A model generated the notes under the pieces. It was not told the origin of the DNA. It did no database searches and saw nothing but the letters and a program-made list of their open reading frames with translations. The position numbers and the translations under genes were made by a program. From contig OZ234504.1 of NCBI GenBank assembly GCA_965153455.1, positions 8,122,001 through 8,186,000 of the forward strand: a stretch of 64,000 bases of DNA, given 5' to 3'. Source of the stretch: Sphagnum compactum (Eukaryota > Bryophyta > Sphagnopsida > Sphagnales). Shown here in pieces: positions 48,601-59,763 of this stretch. Within the stretch, counting starts at the first letter, position 1. Each line of letters begins with the position of its first letter.

Positions 48601-49987
48601 AATGATTCCCATAGGAGGACATGTGGTATGACAACCATCTGCAGGTTCTGCATCAGAGATGAAGAATTGTTTAAGAAAGGTTGTTTTAGATATCCCTCTA
48701 CTATCTGTTTCTGGCTTGCAGTTTTCCTGGAGTTGATCTATGGTGTTACTTCTATTATTGTTCTATGAGTGTTCTTTTGAGGGTTAACTCCAGGTATTCT
48801 TGTACAGCCTTATCAAATGCCCCACTGCAGACTTTCGAAAGTTCTGGTGGGTCACCTGTGTAGTCCAGGAAGCTCTGCATATGCTCTGTCTTTGGGGCTC
48901 CTATAGGAGATGTCATTTTTAGTGTTACCCTGGGTACATGAAGAGCAAGGTGACTCTCTGTCAGGAGGCTTCATAAGGGTTGGCATAAATAGCTTTTTTG
49001 AGACTCATTCTTCAATTTGTCCATTCCATACGCAGGGTGGCAAGGGGGAAACAGATTTCGTGATGGGACTACCAAAGCCAGTGCCATTGGCATCAGAAAG
49101 GCTGGACCCACGAGGAGCATATTTGTTAAATGATGGCCTTCGATTTGTGTTGTGGCTCGGCAAAGTGCTTCCTGATGAATTTGTGAAGCAGATACTTGGC
49201 CCTGAGTTTGCATACAGTCCTGACCTTAGCAAGGTTTACCTTCCCTTCTCTCTTTAAGTTGATGTAATGAATCTGCCACTTGTTCTTATTATCTGTACTC
49301 ATGCACATACCTCATTGTGTGTCCTGTCCCTTCTTATTTTCCTTGCTTGATGCAGTCTAAAGGGTGTTGCATATTTATCATGAAACATGCATAGGTGATT
49401 ATGGAAATTGAAAGCTTCCACCATGTCATGGTGTACCCACAGTGAGAGTTTTAGGTTTCCAGAAGAGGGTACAATGTCCTAGTTTGATGCAGTTGATGGT
49501 ATGTGGGACCATCAAGTTGAGATGTGGAATATCTAAACTGCTAGACAAGTGAAATACTGTAACAGTTCATCCCAAGGGCCTGGAATCTGCCATGTTACAC
49601 CATTATGTTGTCATAGGTTTACTGCTCATCTGATAGCTTGTGCCCTCATTGTTAAAGTTGTGATGTACTCATAGGTTTCAATTTGTTGGGTCCTCAATCT
49701 CTTACCTCTAGTGTTGAGTCAAATCTCACAGGTAAGTATTGTTGTGGCAGGTTGCATTACAAGAACATGACAGCATTTTGTCAAAGCGCTTAGTTGCCAT
49801 GCTGCGGGAGCTGAGGAAAATGAACCCGGCTGTGTACCAGCAATGCATTCTCGTGCGGCAGGGGGAGCAACCAAGGGAAGGAAACCTTGTCCTTGGCAAG
49901 CTTGTCGAGGATCAAACCGGTGGGTTGAGTGGCTATGCTGATTGGATTGTACAAACATACCGCCATATCTCTCAGAAAGCATCATAG
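42654..49987 (+). CDS. SEC24: COPII coat cargo adaptor SEC24
   Basis: The cargo-binding subunit of the inner COPII coat; with SEC23 it selects cargo at ER exit sites. Thirteen exons join in frame to 1084 residues: 42654-42747, 43868-44961, 45118-45256, 45407-45597, 45882-45989, 46386-46589, 46733-46964, 47114-47263, 47496-47652, 48018-48145, 48246-48568, 49036-49233, 49751-49987. Residues 1-396 are a Pro/Gly/Gln/Ser-rich disordered head, mostly in one 1.1-kb exon. Exon 3 holds the zinc ribbon (CRRC and CNVC, Cys 412, 415, 434, 437). Then follow the trunk (PPVYFFLIDVS, MMVVADLDDPFLPLP, SLGVGRLKLRGDD), beta-sandwich (WEAVMRIRCGKG), helical region (PESLRLLPLY) and gelsolin-like end (LVRQGEQPREGNLVLGKLVEDQ). 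Length and order match plant SEC24. Exon 5 ends at a GC donor, and the intron after exon 9 has U12-type signals. Confidence 0.97.
45990..46385 (+). other. SEC24: GC-AG intron in SEC24
   Basis: Exon 5 must end at CTCAAG|GCATGT to keep the reading frame into SSLMQPQMMVV at 46386. The nearby GT (GTCATG, four bases on) would shift the frame. AAG|GC is the usual context for GC donors, a minor class of U2 introns. Confidence 0.8.
47653..48017 (+). other. SEC24: U12-type (minor spliceosome) intron in SEC24
   Basis: The donor is GTATCCTTT, the exact U12 5' consensus. TTCTTTGAC at 47996-48004 resembles the U12 branch site (TTCCTTRAC), with its A 14 bases before the AG at 48017, the expected distance. 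The frame requires this junction: LLY|TSSTGERR with a phase-2 split. Confidence 0.75.
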
Positions 49988-51780
49988 TTTGATGCTATTT
50001 CCTCTGGCACTTCTGAAAGGTAAGAGCAGGAACCCTAAATACTCATTTCCCACCTCTCCTTGGGTTGCTCGTCTTTCTTAAACCATCTATTGGGCCAGAA
50101 TGAAGGTTCAATCACTTGTGTGGGTGGTTGCCTCACTAAAGCTGCTTGGGCTGCTGTGATCTTTACAAGGAAATCTTGAATTTCTGGTCATTTTCTTTGG
50201 GATAAGATAGCTTTATTTGGATGTTTGAGTTGTAAGTAGGGGGGTTACTCTATTACGTACAAATGTGCTATTGGTTCAGAGCAGAGGACCTTTTAACTGT
50301 AAACAAGGTGAAACTCTTATAAACAGGTCAGGCATTTGGACATTCGAATTATGAGAACATCATGATTCCAGTGCTTGATTGAGAGAGAGTTTTGCCTGAC
50401 CATCCCGATTTATAGATGCACTTTGCTCGATTGGTTTCTCTCCTCCTGTGTGGTACATAGTACATACATTCCTAGGGAATTAAATTTGATATTGGGAGTT
50501 ATCAGCTGAGTACTCTGTTGCTGCTTTGCTTTGCAAGCGAGACACTCTACACTGTGTATCTCTGATTCTTTGTCATGATTAGCCATAATCCGAAACCAAA
50601 ACCCTAAAGCCTAGATGTTTTGAAATCCACTAAATCAGTAATGAAGGCATGTGGATTTTGTCATGACTTTTAACCTTGGGCTTTTGATCAATGCATGCGG
50701 GTAAATTGGGTTGAGAGGGGAGACCAAAGGGCTTGGTGAGGAACTGAGGTGAAGTGTAGAACTTTACAGATGCATGTGAGACAAATGCTTGGACGACAAG
50801 ATTTGAAAAGAGAAGTTACTCGTGATGTCATGGAAGGAGGTTCACTTCAATGATAAATTTAAGCCATGTTCATTTGGAACTGAATCTGGAAAGGCAAATG
50901 ACGACTACAATGGACGGGCTTTCTTTTAGCCTTACTTCACTTCCAAGTTCCCATTGCCATTCTTTTCAATGAGTTGTATATTTCCATTTTTATTTATTTA
51001 TAAATGACATAGGAAAAAAACTCTTTTGTGTCGTCAACCCAATTTAATTAAGATTTCAAGTATCAAAACATTTTATCATCAAACATTAGAAATTCTAATT
51101 ATGTAAGTTGGGAAGTTTTCTGTAATCACAAGAAATTAAGGAGGGAAATTAATTTAATGTGCATTTGTAGGTAGTAAAAATAATGCACAGAGTGAAGCCC
51201 ATTCCAAGATGTTAACATCCTTTGAGAGGTCAATTCTGACAAGAACCATTTAATTAAAAAAATTACTTATTGCAAATAAAGCTGATTACAAAATATATAA
51301 TCTGCCACCAATCGTCGGGGAGAACATTGTCTAAAGAGAAGGAGGCATTTTCTGTGATTTAATTTCTAAGTAGAAGACATGCCAATACATTTAATTTGAC
51401 CACTGAAAAAAAAAAAAAAAAAACCCTGGACTAAAGTAGCCAAATTCTTTGTGTCACTGCCCGAGAAATTATGGGCAGATTATGTCATGGTGGTCCTGCT
51501 GCCCCCAAAAAAACACCCCCCCGCCAACCCCAAAAGTTGCTTTCCAGGAAACAGCTTGCAACCCTGGCTGCCGCGTGGCGACTTTTCCGAAACGTGGCAG
51601 CAAACAAAAGTCACATCTCTAGTGTAAAACGCGTCCTTAAGAAATTACTTTTAACTTGCTTTTTTTTACTTTTTTACTTCTTACGAACCCTAGTAGGGTG
51701 AGTAAGAAGTCGGGGCTAACGACATTACTAATTATGACCGTGGTTAGTGAAAACGATTGCTGGGGTTTAGTTAGAGCCTG
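49988..51780. other. Intergenic region between SEC24 and ELC
   Basis: SEC24 3' untranslated sequence, then ordinary spacer with no recognisable gene. A telo-box-like AAACCCTAAA is at 50598-50607, a local AT-rich part lies at 50990-51420, and a poly(A) run is at about 51407-51423. The 76-codon frame at 51471-51701 has no recognisable similarity. Confidence 0.6.
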
Positions 51781-51781
51781 T

Positions 51782-52130
51782 TCTCACTAAATATCTCACT
51801 AAATCAGCTGTCCGGTGTTGCGCGGTTGTTTGAAGTTTGAAGAACCCCCGGTTCTTTTTTGAAATCGGTTCAAAGATGAAGAACTGCCGGTTCTGTGTTT
51901 GAAATGGTTACGATTATGAGAACCTCCGGATCCGGTCCTTTGAAATAATCCCGTCATCTCGGTCATTTCAAAACTCCTAACTTGACCTGAGGCTTTCATG
52001 AAAGAACCGGCGGTTTTAATCACCTCTCACGTTAGTAAGTTAGACTGAGGAAGGGTTGGTTAAGGTAGCGGGCTACTTGACTTTTTAATTTAATGAGTGA
52101 AGAAATTAGTGAGGAATTAGTGAGAGATTA
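51782..52130. repeat. MITE-like block upstream of ELC with tandem palindromic 40-bp units
   Basis: Three tandem units (51839-51877, 51878-51917, 51918-51957) each contain a GAAC-CCGG-TTC palindrome followed by TTTGAAAT. A fourth palindrome, GAACCGGCGGTTTT at 52004-52017, lies in inverted orientation. The block is flanked by inverted TTAGTGAG-type repeats: CTCACTAAATATCTCACTAAA at 51783-51803 against TTAGTGAGGAATTAGTGAGAG near 52105-52125. This resembles a small foldback or MITE element. Related palindromic units lie upstream of POLE. Confidence 0.6.
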
Positions 52131-52134
52131 GTGA

Positions 52135-52143
52135 TTAGGGTTT
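52135..52143 (-). promoter_or_regulatory. Telo-box in the ELC 5' region
   Basis: TTAGGGTTT (AAACCCTAA on the other strand), about 500 bp upstream of the ELC start codon. It lies next to a TTC-rich stretch that looks like the start of the 5' leader. Confidence 0.5.
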
Positions 52144-52639
52144 GGCGCTCTTCTTCTTCTTCTCCTTCTCTTCTCTGATTCTTCTCCGTCTGTTTTGTTG
52201 TCTGTTTGTTTGTGGTTTCGCTGGGTGTGTTTGTTTTTGTTGTTGCAAGGGCATAGTTTTGTCCGGGGAACAATTTTTCTGTCTTTCTGTCTCTCTTTCT
52301 GTAGCGGTTTTTCCAGTATCAAGAATCTCTAGCAAGAACCTTGGAGAAAGAAAGTCTTTGATGCTTGAATGCCCCTAATCCTTCCTTCTCTAGCGTCGTC
52401 TTCCCTTCTCTTCTCTTCGTTTTCGCATCTCCTTCACAAAAATCGCTTGCTGCTCCCAGTTTGTTCCGTTACTAGTGTTCTGATTCCAGAGAAAGGCAGA
52501 GAGACAGAGACAGAAAAATCGAGCTTGTAGAGTGTTGTGTGTGTTTTCAAAGCCTTTTTTCCTGGTTGCTTGAATTGGTGGGAATTGCAGTTGAACTAGG
52601 GGAGGACGAATTGAATTTCGAGCGGCTGAACAAGGGGGA

Positions 52640-55600
52640 ATGATGCCTGCGGTAGGGGGCAGCCCGACGTCCCACGCATCGACGCAGTTCCAGTTTCTGG
52701 GATCGGTGCTGTCGCAGAGAGGTCCGAGTGCACTGCCTTACGTTGAAGATGACAAATGGACTATCCGGCAACATCTGTTGCAGGTGATCCAGGAATTCCC
52801 AGGCCTGCAGGTTCGTCTTCCGTCTTCTACTACTGTCGCTTCTAGTTCTCTGTGCTCGGCCTTTTTTCTGTACTAGGTCAGAGGATTCGTCCACTGTCTG
52901 GATCTCTGTCTCTGTTTCTGTTGTGCATTCCTTTGGCCTGATTTTATTAAAAGAAAGCTGTGCAATCTGAATTCAGATATGTGACTAAGCCTGAGTTCCT
53001 GTCTCTTTTGATTTGGATTTGGATTTGGATTTGGATTGTTCTCAAGCAGATCTCTTGTGTCAATATTTAGAGGATGATACTGTATGTGTGCTTGGAATGT
53101 CATGTGGCAGAAAATTCCATTGAAATGCTGTGGCATGATGTGACACTTGGGTTTGCAATCAGATTTTCTGAAGATATATTAGGGTTTTTCTCTGCTGATT
53201 TTTACAAATGGCAGAATTGAGAAGTGTGACTTACATGTGGATTTATATGCTTCTGTGTCCATGTCTACTATGGTTGTTTCATTGGTCTTCGATCATCAAT
53301 GTTCCCTTCTGCCATGTTGTTTGCTAGCTAGCAAGAATGAGTTGCATAGAAAGCTAGAGTTTGCTCCCCTCTGTCTGTCTGTTCTATAGTCTTCTTTCTT
53401 AGTCTTTGATTGGTGAGCGGCAGTGCTAGCAGTCCTCATAATTACTGAGTCTTCCTGTGGCTTCTGGAAACCTGAAAGGAACTCAGGACACATATATTCA
53501 TATAATTGTTTTCCCTAAGGTTTTGAGCAGAGTATTTGTTTAATACACTGTCCACACCCACCCACTGTTGGGACCTTATGAAGACTATGGGGAGTAGTTG
53601 CAGCTATTCACTCTCATTCATGATGAAAGTGATTGTCTGATTCTTTGTGAGGGACACCACTCACAAGGTCATGACTGCACTCATTGTTGTGTTTGTTTTG
53701 GTTTTGTCAGTACTGACATGACCGTAACTGTCAAATTATTGTTGTGGAGTCTTGTTTCATTGGTATATATATGCTCTTTGTTTTGTCTTTGATCAGTGAT
53801 TTCACCTTGTTTTGTTCCTTTTTGCAACAGTCAATCTGTTGTTCTGCATTGTTTCTAGACATTCTGGAATTCCTTTGTATTCTTGTTGTTTTTGCAGTTT
53901 TCTTTTTTGGAGGTTGTTTTCTTGTGACACTTAATTGGCAGGAAGGGGCCACCATGTTGTCTGAGGCCTTTGCAGGTCTGTATTTTCTTCTGCTGTGTCT
54001 GATATTGGTTCTTTTTTTTGACAATCCTGTGCTTGTTTATAAGGCATGATCATGACATTAGGTATAGAAATTGGCACACTAAGTATCTGGACGCAGAGCA
54101 CTGTCTGATTTGGAGTCCCATGTTCAGCATGTTTTGTTATTTTCTCAAGTGAAGGGGCAATAGGACAGGATCAGTAGTTTAGGTGAGCTAACTCTGGAAC
54201 TAAAGTCTTTTAAGTGCAAGGACAGGCATTGTGGCCTATCTTGTCAAACATGGCTTCCTACTGAAGCAGTTGAGAGCTATTTGAAGAGGAGGAGGTCAAC
54301 ATTCTCACAATTTTGAAGTATGTGGTGAATTCCTGTGCTGTCTATGTGCTGTGCATACTGACCATGCTCTAAACCAATTATGTGGATGGCTGGCCCTTCA
54401 TCGGTGATGGTTGATTGTAGGGTCCTTGTTGGGCATGAGGGTACCTTAAGTGATGTTGTGAACAGGTTTTGTTGAGAGTCATGCTTAAGTAGTATCAGTT
54501 CTCTTTTTTCAGGTGAAAACAGCCATGTTCACGCACAATGATGGACGAACCAGCAATTTATTACAAGCAGATGGAACTATCCCCATGTATTATCAAGACG
54601 TAAAATATAACATCCCTATCACCATTTGGCTTCTTGAATCTTACCCCCGTAATGCCCCCCTAGTCTATGTTACACCTACCCGGGACATGATTATTAAACC
54701 CCGACACTCTTTTGTTAACCCTTCTGGTATGGTTTCGGCTCCCTACTTACAAGGATGGGTTTATCCACGCTCAAATCTGGTTGAATTGGTAAAAAAATTA
54801 TCACTTATTTTTGGTGATGATCCACCATTGTACTCTAGACCAGCCCAAATGCCAGTTCGACCACCTCCACCAGCACCGATGAGTCACCATCCACCACAGT
54901 CTCCCTCTCCCTTCATGAACCCAATGCACACAGGAGGGCACATGGCACCAACATCTCAGTCATCATCCAGTTCTCCTGCTCAGCCATCATCGAGGCTTTC
55001 ATATCCACCATACCAGAATCTGCCTCCCCCTCCACGGACCAATGACCCTTCTGAGGCTTATAAGCAGACAGCCATCAATGATCTCTCCAATCGTCTGCAC
55101 CGTGATACGCAAGCGCTAATGCAGGAGCGAAACATTGAGATGGATGGACTGTTTAATACCCAGGTCTGTGTTTCTTTCTACAATTGCCATTTCCCTCCAT
55201 TCAAAGTGTATTTGCACAGGGCAATCTCAAGAGGGTTGAGACTTCCTTTGCCTTATCACAATAAGGAATTCAGACAATACTGTGAGTCTGTGTGCTTTAA
55301 TTACCCTGTATTGCAGGACAGTTTCTGTTCAACATATGTTTCATCTCCCTGATGGCTCCAAAGATTTTATGATATCCTTTGACCTTCTCTTCTGGCTCAG
55401 TTTTTTGGACAGATCAAGTTGATGAGAATCTTGCCTGATGCGGAGAACTTGTGAACTCTTGAGACTTTTCCTACATGGCTACAACTTTTGCATTTATGAT
55501 AATGGAATAATCAAGCAGAGATAAAGATATCATTAAATAACAACTGCAGCTGGTTACATTCTTATTTCATGTTGCTTACCAGTTGTAATGATTAATCATT

Positions 55601-56269
55601 TGCTTCTGGATGTGATCGATGAGTGACTGAACAAAATGACTAGTTCCGAATATGACCTTCAAATTATAAGTTCTTCACCCTTTTTCTGAATATGTATTCC
55701 CCTAAATTAGGACTGTAAGACTTAAGAGATAATCAATCCACCTCAACCTGAATGTCCTGAAGTGTAAATCAAGATGCTAGTTCCCAGTCTTGAACCTTAC
55801 CTTAAAGCCTCATGTTTCCTGAGGTTTGTTTTAGTGACTGCAGGCTTTGCTAAGTCAGAGAGCGGAGCAACTTGCGAAAGGGGTATCAGAACTGGTTCAA
55901 GAAAAGGAAGGCCTTGAAAACCAGCTTCAGCTGATATTAACCAACACAGATGTTCTTGAAACTTGGTTGAAGGTGAATGACAAAGGAGTCACACAAGTTG
56001 ACATTGATGATGTTTTTGAGCCCGCTGATGCTCTCTCAAAGCAAATGTTGGAATGCAATGCAGCTGATTTTGCCATTGAAGACATTCTCTATTCACTTGA
56101 TAAAGCAGCCCAAGAAGGTGCTATTCCTGTTGATGCTTACCTGAAGCAGGTGCGGGCGCTGTCTCGAGAGCAATTTTTCTTCCGTGCCACTACTATGAAA
56201 ATTCGGCAGGCCCAAATCTCATCACAGGTTAATTTTATGGCGTTACGTGCACCAAATGTTTCTACATAG
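52640..56269 (+). CDS. ELC (VPS23): ELC/VPS23, TSG101-like ESCRT-I subunit
   Basis: An ESCRT-I component that recognises ubiquitinated cargo at endosomes and leads it to the multivesicular-body pathway; in Arabidopsis ELC also affects cell division. Three exons join in frame to 415 residues: 52640-52810, 54513-55163, 55844-56269. Residues from about 25 to 170 form the UEV domain (ALPYVEDDKWTIRQHLL, MFTHNDGRTSNLLQADGTIP, WLLESYPRNAPLVYV, LQGWVYPRSNLVEL), a ubiquitin-conjugase fold without catalytic Cys. A Pro-rich linker follows (about 175-235), then a coiled coil (AEQLAKGVSELVQEKEGL) and the C-terminal steadiness box (LECNAADFAIEDILYSLDKA, ALSREQFFFRA). Length agrees with Arabidopsis ELC (398). 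The start could be either of two adjacent Met codons. The 1.7-kb first intron splits the UEV domain. Confidence 0.96.
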
Positions 56270-58550
56270 GATTTATGAACACCCTTTGGGTCCCACATTT
56301 GTGGAATCCTCGCAAGTCTCCCTGAGTTCTCATGTCACAACAATTTCACCCTGTGCCCACAAGCTTTGAGAAATCTCTTGAAGTGTCTTTCAGATCATGT
56401 AAGTTGCCATTCTCATCAGCTCCACAAGTATTCATAAGTCAATAAGTCTCCACACTTATGCAGAGTCTCCCCTAGGCATTCCCAAGACTTGCATTGGCAT
56501 TCTTTGCCACATGCTTGGTTTAGAAGTTTTGGGTTTAGGAAGAATCCTTAACCAGTTAGTTAGTCAGTTTGATAAGTTTAGGAGCAAGATTCAGCGGCAT
56601 TGATTTAAAGCATGACAACCAACTCAGATACCTAGAATCCAGAGGGCCCTGTAGGCTTTGTCGCAGTAAAAGGTACGTGGTAGAAAAAACTGACAAGAGA
56701 GAAGACATCAATTGCTAAGTGTGTGGGCCTCCTGGTTGGCCCAGATTTCCTCTCTGTGTGTATGTTGATTCCTGACAATGCTCTGTGCCGTTGCTGTGTC
56801 TGTTTCTCAGGATTTACCCATTTTTTCACTTCTTGTTTTGCTGGGATTCCTAGTTGTCTCAAATGATTTTGGTTGGTCCATGTTTATACTTTATACTAGT
56901 GTTTGCTCCCCAATGTGTTCATTTTCCCTAGATCATGTGAGTCAAATTGCTGTAGCATAACAGGAGCATGTATTACATGAAAATGATTTGTAGCTCTCAT
57001 GCTGGTCTTTATCTGTACTGTTGGAACTCTCAGTGCACGAAGTCAAGAAAGTTTTTTTGTCTTATGATGTTTGCCTCAGGAGACAATGAAATGGAGCATG
57101 GACCTACCAGATACTGGTCATGTTTCTTCCTTTGTGCTGTTGCTTTGTTGCACTTTGCAGTTGGACATAATATCATTCTTAAGAATGAAAATTTGTGTTT
57201 GTAGTATTTGGGATTGATTGCTGTCTACAATCTTTGTATAAGTTGGGCTGTCTTCCATCAACTGATGGGGTGTGGCATTAGTTTTGTTGTAGCTGCTCTC
57301 TTTCGGATGGTGGATGGATGGTGACTCAAGTGTCTGCTTAGGAAGCAGACCAATCTTTTGTTGAGTCTTGCCCAGCTTTCTTTTTCCCCAAAAGCCAAGA
57401 TTTCCATACTGTTGTTAAATGAGCAACATGTGCTTTCTCTTCTTGCCCACATTTCTCTTCTTGCCTGCAGTTTGACCCTGACCTCCAGAGTCCCAACCTC
57501 CAGAGACCCAGGTACTGGCTCCACTATATTTTGAGATCCTGGGCTTTGCTGCCCTGCTCCTGAACCTGCACTTTCAGGTGTGCAGGAGAATGTGGAGATC
57601 CCACAAGATGAAGCCTGGAGGAGAACATGAATCCACCAGAATCAAGGCTGGATGGAGGACACAGCAGTTCACAAAGTAAGAAAAGCTTGATCTGAAAACC
57701 TAAAATTCTTTCACATTTTCTCCATTCAAGTGTGTGATAGAAACAGGGTGTATCCCCGGTGGTTTCATCTGTGATTTCTATGCGCCCTGGCATGAACCCT
57801 ATTAAGCACAAACAATCCCTGACATCTTATTTGGCTCAAGAATACATCCACGGGCTTCTACTTTTCCAGTAATAGCAAAGTCAGATTGTAACCTTACTGG
57901 TGTGTGTATATATATATATATGTATATGGTTGTGCTTATCACGTTTCTCCACAATTTGTTGCATGGGTATTCAATGTTTCTTTCTTTGCCTGTATTTTGT
58001 AGAAGTAATAATTCAAGGCATCAACTTATAGGTTTTTGGTTCTCATTTCATATGGTCATCAACATCCATAAGAATAGTCAGCTCCAAGAAGGGAAGGTTT
58101 ATATTTCATTGTCTTGTCCACGCATCTTACTTTTATGCTTGCTAGTTTCACACACACACACATATTGTTAAGGGAAGCAATGGTGATGAAAACTTGTGAA
58201 AGTGTCCTTCACAAACAATCAATCAGATTGTATGCCCAAATCTGATAAACCCGTGGATCCAAAGTACACACACCAAAATGCATGCATAGAGGGCCGGCCG
58301 CCTTCTCAAACCTTTTGTCACTCTTACAAGATCTCCTCTGGGATCAATCAAATCCTAGACCCTCTTCAAATGCCTTGGTTTATTCATGGTTGCTTGGAAC
58401 AATCCAGATCTTTGAACCCGATCTTTTTGTAGCCAAAAAGCAAAGAGTACCTACCCTACATGAGGATCAAATTACTACTCGAAAGCATGATTTGCACTTG
58501 GTGTTAGGGAGTTTTTGTGGGCCTTGCCTATCAAGGCAAGAAGGATATTG
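56270..58550. other. Region downstream of ELC
   Basis: ELC 3' untranslated sequence and spacer of ordinary composition. Open frames here (for example 56968-57204 plus, 57524-57811 minus, 58282-58551 plus) show no family similarity, no splice-linked continuation and no codon pattern I would trust. A (TA)n-like tract lies at about 57907-57927. Confidence 0.5.
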
Positions 58551-59731
58551 AGTTTAGATTCATTATAGAGTATAGCAGTAGCTTAAGGCATTTTGCCCCT
58601 ACTAGGTAATAATAATAATAATAGGTCTATTTTTTATGTGAGGATTTTTGAAAGATGATATTTTGGCTTGTGTTGAAACTTGAGATTAAGTTCTAGAGTT
58701 ATAACATCTTGAAGGATTTTGGTTTCTTTAAGAGGATTTTTTTGAAGATTATATTTTTGCATGGTGAAATATTTGAGTTTTCATAATTCTACTTTTTGCC
58801 TTGAAATTTTGTGCACTCACACCCAAAGACATTGCTTATGGGCCGCAACTTATTTTGCTACCCTAACATCATAGAGCATGCAAGACCAAAGGTACCCGCT
58901 AAAGGTATGTAGCCATATCATTGTCTTGTGAAACAGTGGGGGGGGGGGGAATTAGGGGGTTTGGAGCAGCTTTCTTTTACTGGTGAAATTTTGCCAAATA
59001 GTAAAATTACAAATTACAAATCTGAAAAATTCCTGATTTTTGAGGTTTTTGGGTCACCAAAAGTGAGGGAGAAAAAGGTTTATAAAACTGCTAGATTCAT
59101 ATATTTGGTTTGCATTGTGTAGCCATTAACATACAAGAATGGTTATTTATTTGTGGTTTATAGCCAGATTTGGCTAAATCTACCTAGAGACGATCACCAT
59201 TTCTTCTACATATTCCTATGAATGATAGCCACTTTGGCTACAAACAAAAATTCCTAAAAAGTCACTGGTCTAGAGTTGCTCTATGTGGGCAATAAGTGGG
59301 AAGGAGGTGAGATCTAGACATCGCCCCTCTACCCCCCCAATCTTGTATGTGATAGCTAACGTTTAGTTAAATGGCCATTTTTGGCCTTATTACCCAATAT
59401 TGAAAAAAATGTTTGAAATCTAGGTTTAGGCTAGAGTGAATGTTAGCTACCACCAATGCCAACACCACTTGCCACCTAGGATGCCATGTCATTGGTATTG
59501 TTAGCTAATGATCGATGTGTGAATGCACTTGAAAATTAAGAAAACTTAACATTGACTTACCAATGATTTAAAACCATGTGTGAATCATCCTTGATTGTAA
59601 TTTGTTAGGGGATGCGAGACAATGCTTTTTCCTAACCTTTTAAGACCTTCATAACATTAGTAATCTAGTATTGTGGAATTTATTGTCTTTCCTCTTTTTT
59701 TTCCTTTTGTGTATGTGTGTGTGTGTGTGTG

Positions 59732-59763
<32 letters not shown>

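Noticed and set aside
58196-58551. Two overlapping plus-strand frames downstream of ELC as a small gene
   Set aside because: No family similarity, no splice signals to neighbours, and only chance-length openness.
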